Assembly (NCBI GenBank): GCA_039812545.1
Contig: JBDIAR010000077.1
Span: forward strand, 1-15,599
Direction of reading: 5' to 3'
DNA from: JBDIAR01 sp039812545
GTDB lineage: Bacteria; Actinomycetota; Actinomycetes; Actinomycetales; Dermatophilaceae
DNA: 15,599 bases
The notes beneath the pieces are model-generated. The model ran no database searches, was not told where the DNA came from, and was given only the letters and a program-made list of their open reading frames with translations. Position 1 is the first letter of the stretch; each line of letters opens with the position of its first letter. Shown piece after piece: positions 5,921-14,071 of this stretch. The translations under genes were made by a program, and so were the position numbers.

Positions 5921-8494
5921 GTGCCCGGCTACAACCACGCCAGCACCGGGCTGCCGGGTCTGGACCTCACCATCGACGACCTACGGCTCGGCGACAACGT
6001 GGTCTGGCAGGTCGACGCGATCGACGACTACCGCCGGATCGCGCAGGCCTACGTGGACCGGGCCAGGCAAGAGGGCCGGAAGCTGGTCTACCTGCGCTTC
6101 GCCCGTCACGAGCCGCTGTTCGCCCCCGAGGCGGGCGTCACCGAGCATCGAGTCGATCCGTCGGTGGGCTTCGAATCCTTCGCCCACTCGGTCCACCGAC
6201 TCCTGTCGACGCAGGATCGCGCGGCGTTTTATGTCTTAGATTGCCTCTCCGATCTGCTGGAGATCTGGCATTCCGACCTGGCCGTGATGAACTTCTTCAA
6301 GGTCACCTGCCCGTTTCTCTTCGAACTCGACGCCGTCGCATACTTCGCCCTGCTGCGGGACGCGCACGCGTCGGCCACCATCGCCGGGATCCGCGAGACG
6401 ACCCAGCTGCTGCTCGACCTGCACGTGATCGACGGGCAGACGTACGTCCATCCGCTCAAAGTGTGGGGCCGACACTCGCCGACGATGTTCTTTCCCCACC
6501 TGATCCGCGGCGACGAGGCCATCTCCATCACCTCCAGTGCCGAAGCGGCACAGTTGTTCTCCCGGATCGCCAGGAACACCCGGCCGACCACACGCCCGGA
6601 TCACTGGCAGGTCCTGCTGGACCGGGCCTGGTCCGCACTCTCCGCCGACCCGGAGACGCAGGAGCGCACGAGAGCGCAATTGCTGGAGATGCTCATCGGC
6701 GCCCGCGGCCGGATGGGCGAGCTGTGCCGCCGATATCTGCGGCTGCCGGACCTGCTCGCCATCGCGGACCGGGAGATCGGCAGTGGTTCGATCGGCGGCA
6801 AGAGCGTGGGAATGCTGGTGGCCCGAGCCATCCTCGAACACACCGCGGACCCGGCGATCGTGGACCGACTCGAGCCGCACGATTCGTATTATCTGGGCTC
6901 GGACCTGTTCTACACCTACATCGTCGCCAACGGCTGGTGGCGCCTGTGGGTACGGCACAAGTCCGCCGAGGGCTACTTCTCCGGCGGCGCCGAACTCGCG
7001 GCCGAGTTGGCCCACGGCCGGTTCCCGCACACTGTCTCCGAGGAGTTCGTCCACCTGCTGGAGCACTTCGGCCAGTCGCCGATCATCGTGCGGTCCAGTT
7101 CGCTGCTCGAAGACGACTTCGGCAACGCCTTCGCCGGCAAGTACGAGAGCGTCTTCTGCGCCAACCAGGGCACCCCCGAGGAGCGGTACCGGGCCTTCGA
7201 GAGCGCCGTGCGACGGGTGTATGCCAGTGCGATGAGTGAGGAGGCACTGGCATACCGACACAGCCGCGGGCTGGTCGAACGAGACGAACAGATGGCGGTC
7301 CTCGTCCAGCGGGTCTCCGGTGACCACCACGGTGACATGTTCTTTCCCCACGCCGCCGGGGTCGGCAACTCCTCGAACCTGTACGTCTGGGATCGCGACA
7401 TCGACATGGACGCCGGCATGTTGCGCCTCGTCGTGGGGCTGGGAACCCGGGCCGTGGACCGATCGGTGCGCGACTATGCGCGGATCATCGCTCTGGACAA
7501 GCCGACTCGCACCCAGCACCGGGACGAGTCGGAGGCGAGTAGGTACTCACAACGGCGTGCCGACGTCCTGTCCCTCGTCGGCAACGACCTGCGCGACCTG
7601 CCCGTCGCCGACCTGCCGGATCTCGACCCGCGCACCGACTGGAGCCTGTTCTTCAGCCCCGACCACGAGGCCCGACGGCGCTGGGCCGAACTCGGGCGAC
7701 GCCCGGGCGGCGAACCCGCGCTCGTCGATTTCCGCCGACTCCTCGGCGACACCGACTTCGCCGCCGTCATGCGTCGGATTCTCGCGACGCTCTCGCAGGC
7801 CTACGCGTACCCCGTGGACATCGAGTTCACCGTCAACATCGCGCGGGCGACCGTCGGCTCACCTGTGGGATTCACGGTCAACCTGGTCCAGTGCCGGCCC
7901 TTGCAGACCCGCGGTCTCGGGGCTCCGGTCGTCATGCCCGACATCGACGCTCCCGAGGAGGTGATCATCGCCGCCACCGGGGAATTCATGGGGGGCAATG
8001 TCCGTCTACCGGTGGAGTATGCCGTCGCGGTCCGTCCCGACGCCTATCTCGCGTTGGACCCGGAGGGCCAGTATTCGGTGGCCCGCCACATCGGCCATCT
8101 CAACGCCGCGCTGGCAGGCCGTGGCTTCATGCTGATCGGGCCCGGCCGCTGGGGTACGACCTCACCGTCGCTGGGCGTGCCGGTTCGGTTCGCCGAGATC
8201 AGGAACACCGCCGTGCTCGTCGAATTCACTTATCCGGCAGGCGCTTTCCGACCTGAGCTGTCGTATGGCAGCCACTTCTTCCAAGACCTCGTCGAGGCGG
8301 GGATCTTCTACGCCGCGCTTTTCGTCGAGCGGGACGACGTCACCTTCAACCTCTCGCGACTCCTCGGCCACGACAACGCGCTGCTCCAATTGGACCCCGA
8401 CGCCACGGGCTTGGAGGGCGTCATCCACGTCGCGGCCCTGGACGGCGTGGAGTTGTTCTCCGACATCGTGAGCCAGCGCCTGATCTGCCGCTGA
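5921..8494 (+). CDS. RecA/KaiC-like domain fused to PEP/pyruvate-binding (PPDK N-terminal) domain
   Basis: An 857-residue protein. Residues 1 to about 250 resemble a RecA/KaiC-type fold (STGLPGLDLTIDDL), but the P-loop position reads WQVDAIDDYRR (29-39), with no GKT or GKS. A Walker B-like strand follows (FYVLDCLSDL, 103-112). From about 290 it matches the ATP-grasp-like nucleotide-binding half of PEP synthase and pyruvate phosphate dikinase: GGKSVGM (292-298), VRSSSLLEDDFGNAFAG (390-406), VGLGTRAVDR and QCRP (657-660). I see no swivelling phosphohistidine domain and no PEP-binding barrel. Residues about 670-857 are a separate conserved-looking region with GPGRWG (740-745). It is probably a cytoplasmic nucleotide-dependent kinase or regulator of unknown substrate. 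Some databases may name it 'phosphoenolpyruvate synthase', which the missing domains contradict. It diverges from the ABC operon. Confidence 0.85.
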   Translation: MPGYNHASTGLPGLDLTIDDLRLGDNVVWQVDAIDDYRRIAQAYVDRARQEGRKLVYLRFARHEPLFAPEAGVTEHRVDPSVGFESFAHSVHRLLSTQDRAAFYVLDCLSDLLEIWHSDLAVMNFFKVTCPFLFELDAVAYFALLRDAHASATIAGIRETTQLLLDLHVIDGQTYVHPLKVWGRHSPTMFFPHLIRGDEAISITSSAEAAQLFSRIARNTRPTTRPDHWQVLLDRAWSALSADPETQERTRAQLLEMLIGARGRMGELCRRYLRLPDLLAIADREIGSGSIGGKSVGMLVARAILEHTADPAIVDRLEPHDSYYLGSDLFYTYIVANGWWRLWVRHKSAEGYFSGGAELAAELAHGRFPHTVSEEFVHLLEHFGQSPIIVRSSSLLEDDFGNAFAGKYESVFCANQGTPEERYRAFESAVRRVYASAMSEEALAYRHSRGLVERDEQMAVLVQRVSGDHHGDMFFPHAAGVGNSSNLYVWDRDIDMDAGMLRLVVGLGTRAVDRSVRDYARIIALDKPTRTQHRDESEASRYSQRRADVLSLVGNDLRDLPVADLPDLDPRTDWSLFFSPDHEARRRWAELGRRPGGEPALVDFRRLLGDTDFAAVMRRILATLSQAYAYPVDIEFTVNIARATVGSPVGFTVNLVQCRPLQTRGLGAPVVMPDIDAPEEVIIAATGEFMGGNVRLPVEYAVAVRPDAYLALDPEGQYSVARHIGHLNAALAGRGFMLIGPGRWGTTSPSLGVPVRFAEIRNTAVLVEFTYPAGAFRPELSYGSHFFQDLVEAGIFYAALFVERDDVTFNLSRLLGHDNALLQLDPDATGLEGVIHVAALDGVELFSDIVSQRLICR

Positions 8495-8512
8495 CGCCAC
8501 CCGGCCGCCGGC

Positions 8513-9862
8513 TCAGATGACGCCCATCGCCACCATCGCGTCGGCGACCTTGATGTACCCTGCCAGGTTGGCGCCCACGATGTAGTCCCCCGGCGAACCG
8601 AATTCCTCGGCAGTGGCCAAACAGGTGTCGTGGATGCCGCACATGATCTGGGTCAGTCGCTCCTCGGTCTCCTCAAAGCCCCAGGTGTCGCGACTGGCGT
8701 TCTGCTGCATCTCCAGAGCGCTGGTCGCCACCCCGCCGGCATTCGACGCCTTCCCCGGCGCGAAGCCGACCCCGGCGTCCTGGAAGAGTTCGACGGCCGC
8801 GGACGTCGTCGGCATATTGGCCCCCTCGGCGACCAATTCGAGACCCTTCTCGATCAGCCGGCGCGCGGGCCCCTCATCCAACTCGTTCTGCGTGGCGCAC
8901 GGCAGCGCGATCTGGCACGGCACATCCCAGACCGACCCGCCGTGCACGTGCCGAGCCCCGGGCCGGCTGTCGGCATACTCGGTGAGGCGGGCGCGACGAA
9001 TCTCCTTGACCTCCTTCAGCAGATCGAGGTCGATTCCCTGCTCGTCGACGACATAGCCGTCGGAATCCGAGCAGGCCACGACGATCCCACCCAGTTGCTG
9101 CACCTTCTCGATCGCGAAGATGGCGACATTGCCGGAGCCCGAGACGACCACCCGCTTGCCGTCGAACGACTGACCGCGCGTCTTGAGCATCTCGTTGGCG
9201 AAGATGACGACGCCGTAGCCGGTCGACTCGCGGCGCACCTGTGACCCGCCCCAGGTGACGCCCTTGCCGGTCAACACGCCCGACTCGAATCTGTTGGTGA
9301 TCCGCTTGTACTGGCCGAACAGGTACCCGATCTCGCGACCCCCGACCCCGATGTCACCGGCCGGAACGTCGGTGTACTCCCCGATATGCCGGTAGAGCTC
9401 GGTCATGAAGGACTGGCAGAAGCGCATGATCTCGGCGTCGGACTTGCCCTTGGGGTCGAAGTCGGCGCCACCCTTGCCGCCACCGATCGGCATACCGGTC
9501 AGCGAGTTCTTGAAGGTCTGCTCGAAACCGAGGAACTTGATGATGGACAGGTTGACCGAGGGGTGGAAGCGCAGGCCCCCCTTGTACGGCCCGAGCGCGG
9601 AGTTGAACTCCACCCGGAACCCGCGGAAGATCTCCACAGCGCCCGAGTCGTCCACCATGGGGACCCGGAAGATGATCTGGCGCTCCGGCTCACACACCCG
9701 CTTGAGGATCGACCACCGAACGTACTCCTCCCGGCGTCCGGCGAGCGGGGTCAGGCTGACCAGCACCTCGTACACGGCCTGGTGGAACTCGGTCTCCCCC
9801 GGGTTACGCGAGAGGACCTTCTCATACATCGGCTGGAACTCTGCGTGTAGCGGCTTCCTCAC
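8513..9862 (-). CDS. gdhA: NADP-type glutamate dehydrogenase
   Basis: A 449-residue enzyme collinear with the hexameric E. coli GdhA (about 447 residues). It interconverts 2-oxoglutarate plus ammonium and glutamate, using NADP(H) in this subfamily. Visible landmarks are the substrate-binding segment GPYKGGLRFHPSVN, the catalytic-lysine motif PIGGGKGG, DVPAGDIGVGGRE, the nucleotide-binding SGSGNVA, and the C-terminal block NAGGVATSALEMQQNA. The frame is complete and ends in GYIKVADAMVAMGVI, the usual family end. The GTG at 9862 lacks a Shine-Dalgarno sequence, but TACCGT (9871-9876) ends 8 nt upstream, suggesting a leaderless message; an ATG 11 codons in is possible. The gene converges on the dikinase-like gene with only 18 bp between stops and diverges from the acetyltransferase gene. 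Confidence 0.97.
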   Translation of the reverse strand: MRKPLHAEFQPMYEKVLSRNPGETEFHQAVYEVLVSLTPLAGRREEYVRWSILKRVCEPERQIIFRVPMVDDSGAVEIFRGFRVEFNSALGPYKGGLRFHPSVNLSIIKFLGFEQTFKNSLTGMPIGGGKGGADFDPKGKSDAEIMRFCQSFMTELYRHIGEYTDVPAGDIGVGGREIGYLFGQYKRITNRFESGVLTGKGVTWGGSQVRRESTGYGVVIFANEMLKTRGQSFDGKRVVVSGSGNVAIFAIEKVQQLGGIVVACSDSDGYVVDEQGIDLDLLKEVKEIRRARLTEYADSRPGARHVHGGSVWDVPCQIALPCATQNELDEGPARRLIEKGLELVAEGANMPTTSAAVELFQDAGVGFAPGKASNAGGVATSALEMQQNASRDTWGFEETEERLTQIMCGIHDTCLATAEEFGSPGDYIVGANLAGYIKVADAMVAMGVI

Positions 9863-10023
9863 GCGCGCCGACGGTAGCAGTCGAGGGCCCGGACTGAGCC
9901 GCGGTTCACGGATTGGACGTCCCCGGCTCGGCCCGGCGAACGCGGGCCCCCGCCGCGGCGGCTCACGCCCACGAGTTGTCGATGCCGGTGTCGGTCGGGC
10001 CCGGAACCGGGCAGACTGTGGCC

Positions 10024-12705
10024 ATGTCCTCGCCCGATGCCGCGCCCGAGACCGTAGACCGTGACGTCCTGCGCATCGACGGGCGGGTCGTGCGGATCCG
10101 CTCCGTACGCCAGTCCGACCGGGAGGCGCTCATCCGGCTGAACGAGTCGAGTTCGGACAAGTCGATCTTCCTGCGCTTCTCCACCGGCAATCGTCAGCTC
10201 GCCGATCGATACGTGGAGCAGATCCTCAAGCCACTGACCCGCATACATCAGGAGATCGTGGCGGTCGTGGGCGAAGAGATCGTCGGCGTATGCGGCTACG
10301 AAGGACTCACGCAGGACTCCGCCGAGGTGGCCCTGCTCGTCGCGGACTCCCACCACCACGAGGGCCTGGGCACCCTCATGTTGGAGCACCTGGCCAATAT
10401 CGCGCGCAGCTATGGGTATTCGCGCTTCGACGCCGAGGTGCTCCTGCAGAACCGGCCGATGCTGAAGACCTTCCGCGACCTCGGGTACGAGCGGACCTTC
10501 GAGACCGAGTCCGGCCTGACCCACGTCGTCATCGCCCTGGAACAGACGCCCCAATCGGTGGCCGTCATCGACGAACGCGACCGGGTCGCCGATGCCGCGA
10601 GTATGCAGGCCGTGCTGGCTCCTACGTCGGTCGCCGTGATCGGTATCGGTGAGGGACGCCACGATCGTGGCCTCGCGGTGATTCGCGGACTGCTGGGACG
10701 CGGCTACCGGGGCCCGGTCATGCCCGTCGACCCCCGGCATCGGTCCGTCCTCGGGCTACCCTGCGTGCCGAGCGCCAAAGACTTGCCGCTCCCGGCCGAT
10801 CTGGCCGTCATCGCCGTCGCCGAAGACCAGGTGATGGACGTCGTCCGCGACTGCGGCGAGCGCGGTGTGCGCGCCGTGGTCATGTTGACCGGGTTCAACC
10901 TCGACGACGGCGGCAGCCGCCTGCAAGACGACGTGCTGGAGATCGTTCGGGGCCACGGCATGCGGATGGTCGGTCCCAACTGTCTCGGGGTCATCAATAC
11001 CGACCCCGAAGTCCAGCTCAACGCCACGTACTCCCCGTTGCACGTCGGGCCGGGTACCTTGGCGCTCGCCTCCCAGTCCGGCGTCATCGGGATGACGGCG
11101 ATCGAAGAGGCGCGTCGGCGCGGGCTCGGCATCGCCCAGTTCGTCTCGATGGGCAACAAGGCCGACGTCAGCGGCAACGACCTGCTCAACTCCTGGGAGC
11201 AGGATCCGCGATGCCGTGTCATCGGGCTCTACCTGGAGTCCTTGGGCAATCCGCGGAAATTCGCCCGCCTGGCCAAACGGGTGGCGCGGACCAAACCGAT
11301 CGTCGCGATCAAGGCCGGGCGGACCAGGGGCGAACAGGTCGACGGTGGGACGTACACGAAGGCCGCCGCCTCGGAAGAGGTCTCTCTGCAGGCGCTGTTC
11401 GCCGAATCCGGCGTCGTGCGGGTCGCCACGGTCGACGAGATGATCGATGTGGCAAGGCTGCTCGCCGACCAGCCCCTTCCTCGGGGCACGCGGGTCGCGC
11501 TCATCGGCAACGCCCACGGGCCATTGGTACTCGCCGCAGACGCGATGGTGGGCGCCGGCCTCGAACTCGCGTCCTTCGACGAGACCTTCGTCTCGGACCT
11601 GCGCCGTACCTTCCCCCGCCGCCGGGGTGGCGAGAATCCGCTGGATCTCGGCGACAACGCGACTCCGACGGACATGGCGCTGGCCGCCAAGATGGTCGGC
11701 GACTGCCCCGCGGTCGACGCCGTGGTCGTCGTCGCCAGCCAGATCCTCATCCCCGTCGGCGACGAACTCCTCGGCGCCGCGGCGCAGGCCGCGGCCGGCA
11801 GCCACAAACCGATGCTCGGCGTGCGACCCGGCGGATCGGGTCACGCGGCGATCGCCTCCGGCAATACCCGGATCCCGGTCTACGAATTCCCCGAGAGCGC
11901 CGCCCTCGCGCTCGCCGGGGCTTGGGCGTATGCCCGGATCGCCTCCTCGGTCGAGGCGCCCGCCGTCGAACTCCCCGGGGTCGACGAGACCGCCGCCCGT
12001 GACCTCGTGAGCGGTCATGACGCGGCCGGCGGTGGCTGGCTCGGGACCGAAGACGCGGCTGCCCTGCTGGCGTGTTACGGGATCACGATGTGCCCGCAGC
12101 GGGTCGTCGCCAGCGAAGACGAAGCGGTCGCAACGGCATCCGAGTTCGGCTATCCCGTCGCGCTCAAGCAGGCGAACTTCCTGGTGCACGTCGAGGAGCC
12201 CATCGCCACGCGGCTCTATCTGCGGGACCAGGCCGAACTGCGCGCGGCATACGTGGAGTTGGCCGGCGAGCCGGCCCGTCCCGTGCTCGTCCAACGCATG
12301 CTCCGATCCGGCACGGAGATGATCATCGGAGCGGTCCAGGACCCCCAGCTCGGGCCCCTGGTCATGGTGGGAGCCGGCGGCGTCTTCGCCGACGTGGTCG
12401 GCGACCGGGCACTGCATCTGGCGCCCATTGCCCGGCATACGGCTCTTGAGGCGATTCAGGGCTTGCGAGTTGCTCGACTGCTCAACGGGATCGGCGGACG
12501 ACCGGCCGCCGATCCCGCTCCGCTGGCGGACTTGATGGTGCGCGTCGCCGCGATGGCGGACGATCTGCCCGAGCTCGCCGAACTGGACCTGAACCCGATC
12601 ATCTGCCGCGGCGACGAGGCCACCGTCGTCAACGCGATGATCCGGATCGACTCCCCCTCGGCCCGCATCGATCCCTACCTGCGCGCCCTGCGACGCCCTC
12701 GCTGA
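10024..12705 (+). CDS. Pat-type protein lysine acetyltransferase (GNAT fused to acyl-CoA synthetase-like body)
   Basis: An 893-residue protein with an N-terminal GNAT domain (about 15-175) followed by an NDP-forming acyl-CoA synthetase-like body: CoA-binding domain (about 200-325), succinyl-CoA ligase-like domain (about 330-640) and ATP-grasp domain (about 675-893). The GNAT shows AEVALLV with Glu101 and the acetyl-CoA loop HHHEGLGTL (110-118). In true ADP-forming synthetases the body carries SHTGA with a phosphorylated His; here the site reads TYTKA with Tyr444. The ATP-grasp HK.D.GGV-like segment is also altered (HVEEPIATR). The body is therefore probably a sensor, as in Pat enzymes that acetylate metabolic enzymes. 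N-terminal GNAT order is the actinobacterial type. ATG 10024 is chosen because homologous sequence begins there; CAGACT ends 6 nt upstream, suggesting a leaderless message. Confidence 0.9.
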   Translation: MSSPDAAPETVDRDVLRIDGRVVRIRSVRQSDREALIRLNESSSDKSIFLRFSTGNRQLADRYVEQILKPLTRIHQEIVAVVGEEIVGVCGYEGLTQDSAEVALLVADSHHHEGLGTLMLEHLANIARSYGYSRFDAEVLLQNRPMLKTFRDLGYERTFETESGLTHVVIALEQTPQSVAVIDERDRVADAASMQAVLAPTSVAVIGIGEGRHDRGLAVIRGLLGRGYRGPVMPVDPRHRSVLGLPCVPSAKDLPLPADLAVIAVAEDQVMDVVRDCGERGVRAVVMLTGFNLDDGGSRLQDDVLEIVRGHGMRMVGPNCLGVINTDPEVQLNATYSPLHVGPGTLALASQSGVIGMTAIEEARRRGLGIAQFVSMGNKADVSGNDLLNSWEQDPRCRVIGLYLESLGNPRKFARLAKRVARTKPIVAIKAGRTRGEQVDGGTYTKAAASEEVSLQALFAESGVVRVATVDEMIDVARLLADQPLPRGTRVALIGNAHGPLVLAADAMVGAGLELASFDETFVSDLRRTFPRRRGGENPLDLGDNATPTDMALAAKMVGDCPAVDAVVVVASQILIPVGDELLGAAAQAAAGSHKPMLGVRPGGSGHAAIASGNTRIPVYEFPESAALALAGAWAYARIASSVEAPAVELPGVDETAARDLVSGHDAAGGGWLGTEDAAALLACYGITMCPQRVVASEDEAVATASEFGYPVALKQANFLVHVEEPIATRLYLRDQAELRAAYVELAGEPARPVLVQRMLRSGTEMIIGAVQDPQLGPLVMVGAGGVFADVVGDRALHLAPIARHTALEAIQGLRVARLLNGIGGRPAADPAPLADLMVRVAAMADDLPELAELDLNPIICRGDEATVVNAMIRIDSPSARIDPYLRALRRPR

Positions 12706-12709
12706 GCAG

Positions 12710-14071
12710 GTGAGCGACGACCCCGAGTCCGCACGCTGGGCTCGCGATTGCTGGCGCGCCATCGCCGCACTGGTCGACGACCGAACCGGCCTGCCGTGCG
12801 ACGGGATCGACGAGTCGCTTACTCCGGCCTCGCGTTCGGCATACACCTCTCCGACGAATGTCGCCGGGTACCTGTGGAGCGTCGTGGCGGCGCGCGACCT
12901 CGGACTCCTCACCCCCACCCAGGCCGGGCGCCGGTGCCGCGCAACGCTGCGCAGTCTGGCCGGTCTGCGCCGACACGACGCCAGTGGGATGTACCTCAAC
13001 TGGTACCACCCCGGAACCGGCGACCCGCTGACCGCCTGGCCCGGCGATTCGCGCGCGCTGGTGCCCTTCGTGTCCAGCGTCGACAATGCCTGGCTGTCGA
13101 TCGCCTTGACGGTGGTGGCCGAAGCGCTGCCCGAACTCGCCGAACTCGCATCGGCAGTGGCCCATTCGATGGATTTCGGGGTGTTCTACGATCCCGCGGC
13201 GCGCCCACACGGCGGCTTGATGAACGGCGGATTCTGGCTCGGCCGACCGCGGGTCCGAAGTATCCCCGGCGCCCGACTCCCGGGCATGGCCGAGGCGTTC
13301 TACACCCGCCACCACTACGACCTCCTCGTCTCCGAGACCAGGATCGTCGCCTATGTCGCGATCGCGCGGGGTCAGGTCCCGCGTGACCTGTATGCCGTCC
13401 TGGACGCCCCGACGCGCAGCTATCGCGGGCGTGTCGTGACGGTCTCCTTCGGCGGGGCCATGTTCGAGACACTCGCACCCACTCTCTTCATCCCCGAGAT
13501 GCAATGGTCCGAAGGCTTCTGGGCCGCCAACCATCGGTCGACCGTGGCCTCGCATCGCGAATTCGCGCTGGACGAAAGGCGTTACCCGGTGTGGGGGTTC
13601 TCTCCGTGCCTGGCGCCCGACGGGACCTACCGCGAGTTCGGCGTCAAACGCATCTCGTGGCTGGGCCGCGGGTACCCCAGCGAGCGGGCGCGTGAGGCCG
13701 TGGTGACACCTCACGCCGCGGGCTTGGCGCTGCTCGTCGATCCAGACTCCGCCCGGACCAACCTGTCCCGGATCGCGAACGATCTCCAGGCATACGGGGC
13801 GGGGGGTTTCGCGGATTCGGTCGGCGCGCGCACCCGGCGTACCCCGGGCCGACTGCTGGCCGTCGACCAGGCATTGCTCTTCGGGTCGCTGGCCCACGTC
13901 CTCGCCGACGCGCCGCTGCAGCGGTGGTTCACCTCGCCGGCGACGACCGCCGCGCTACGCCCACTCGTCGCCGCGCGACGGGCCGGCGCGCCCCTGCCCG
14001 CCCCCGCCGCGAAACATGGCCCGGTGCGCACGCGGCGAGACCGCGAATCGAGCGGCGAAGTGCTTGCGTAG
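12710..14071 (+). CDS. glucoamylase-family protein (PF10091-like)
   Basis: A 453-residue protein with the block order of the glycoamylase-like family that includes GH144 beta-1,2-glucanases and regions of cyclic beta-glucan synthases. The blocks are TSPTNVAGYLWSVVAARDLG (46-65), MYLNWYHPGTG, SSVDNAWLSIAL, FGVFYDP, SETRIVAYVAIARG, VSFGGAMFETLAPTLFIPE, WGFSP (295-299), VTPHAAGLALLVDP and LLAVDQALL. The order indicates an alpha/alpha toroid fold. No signal peptide or lipobox is present, so it appears cytoplasmic unless the start is wrong. The GTG at 12710 lies 4 nt past the acetyltransferase stop with only a weak ribosome-binding site, implying translational coupling. The last 25 residues or so (after LVAARRAG) look unlike the family and lie antisense to the AraC gene. 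Enzymatic activity is unproven. Confidence 0.8.
   Translation: MSDDPESARWARDCWRAIAALVDDRTGLPCDGIDESLTPASRSAYTSPTNVAGYLWSVVAARDLGLLTPTQAGRRCRATLRSLAGLRRHDASGMYLNWYHPGTGDPLTAWPGDSRALVPFVSSVDNAWLSIALTVVAEALPELAELASAVAHSMDFGVFYDPAARPHGGLMNGGFWLGRPRVRSIPGARLPGMAEAFYTRHHYDLLVSETRIVAYVAIARGQVPRDLYAVLDAPTRSYRGRVVTVSFGGAMFETLAPTLFIPEMQWSEGFWAANHRSTVASHREFALDERRYPVWGFSPCLAPDGTYREFGVKRISWLGRGYPSERAREAVVTPHAAGLALLVDPDSARTNLSRIANDLQAYGAGGFADSVGARTRRTPGRLLAVDQALLFGSLAHVLADAPLQRWFTSPATTAALRPLVAARRAGAPLPAPAAKHGPVRTRRDRESSGEVLA

Noticed and set aside
4873..7239. Long rightward open frame (788 codons) across the first ABC ATPase gene and the dikinase-like gene
   Set aside because: It is antisense to one well-identified gene and in the wrong frame of another. 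Its composition is Arg/Gly/Pro-rich, as expected for shadow frames at this G+C content.
9913..10023. Upstream start for the acetyltransferase
   Set aside because: The 37 extra residues are low-complexity, have no ribosome-binding site and overlap the promoter region. Family similarity begins at 10024.
10756..13086. Long leftward open frame (776 codons) opposite the acetyltransferase gene
   Set aside because: It is antisense to a gene with clear domains, shows no recognisable motif, and has shadow-like composition.
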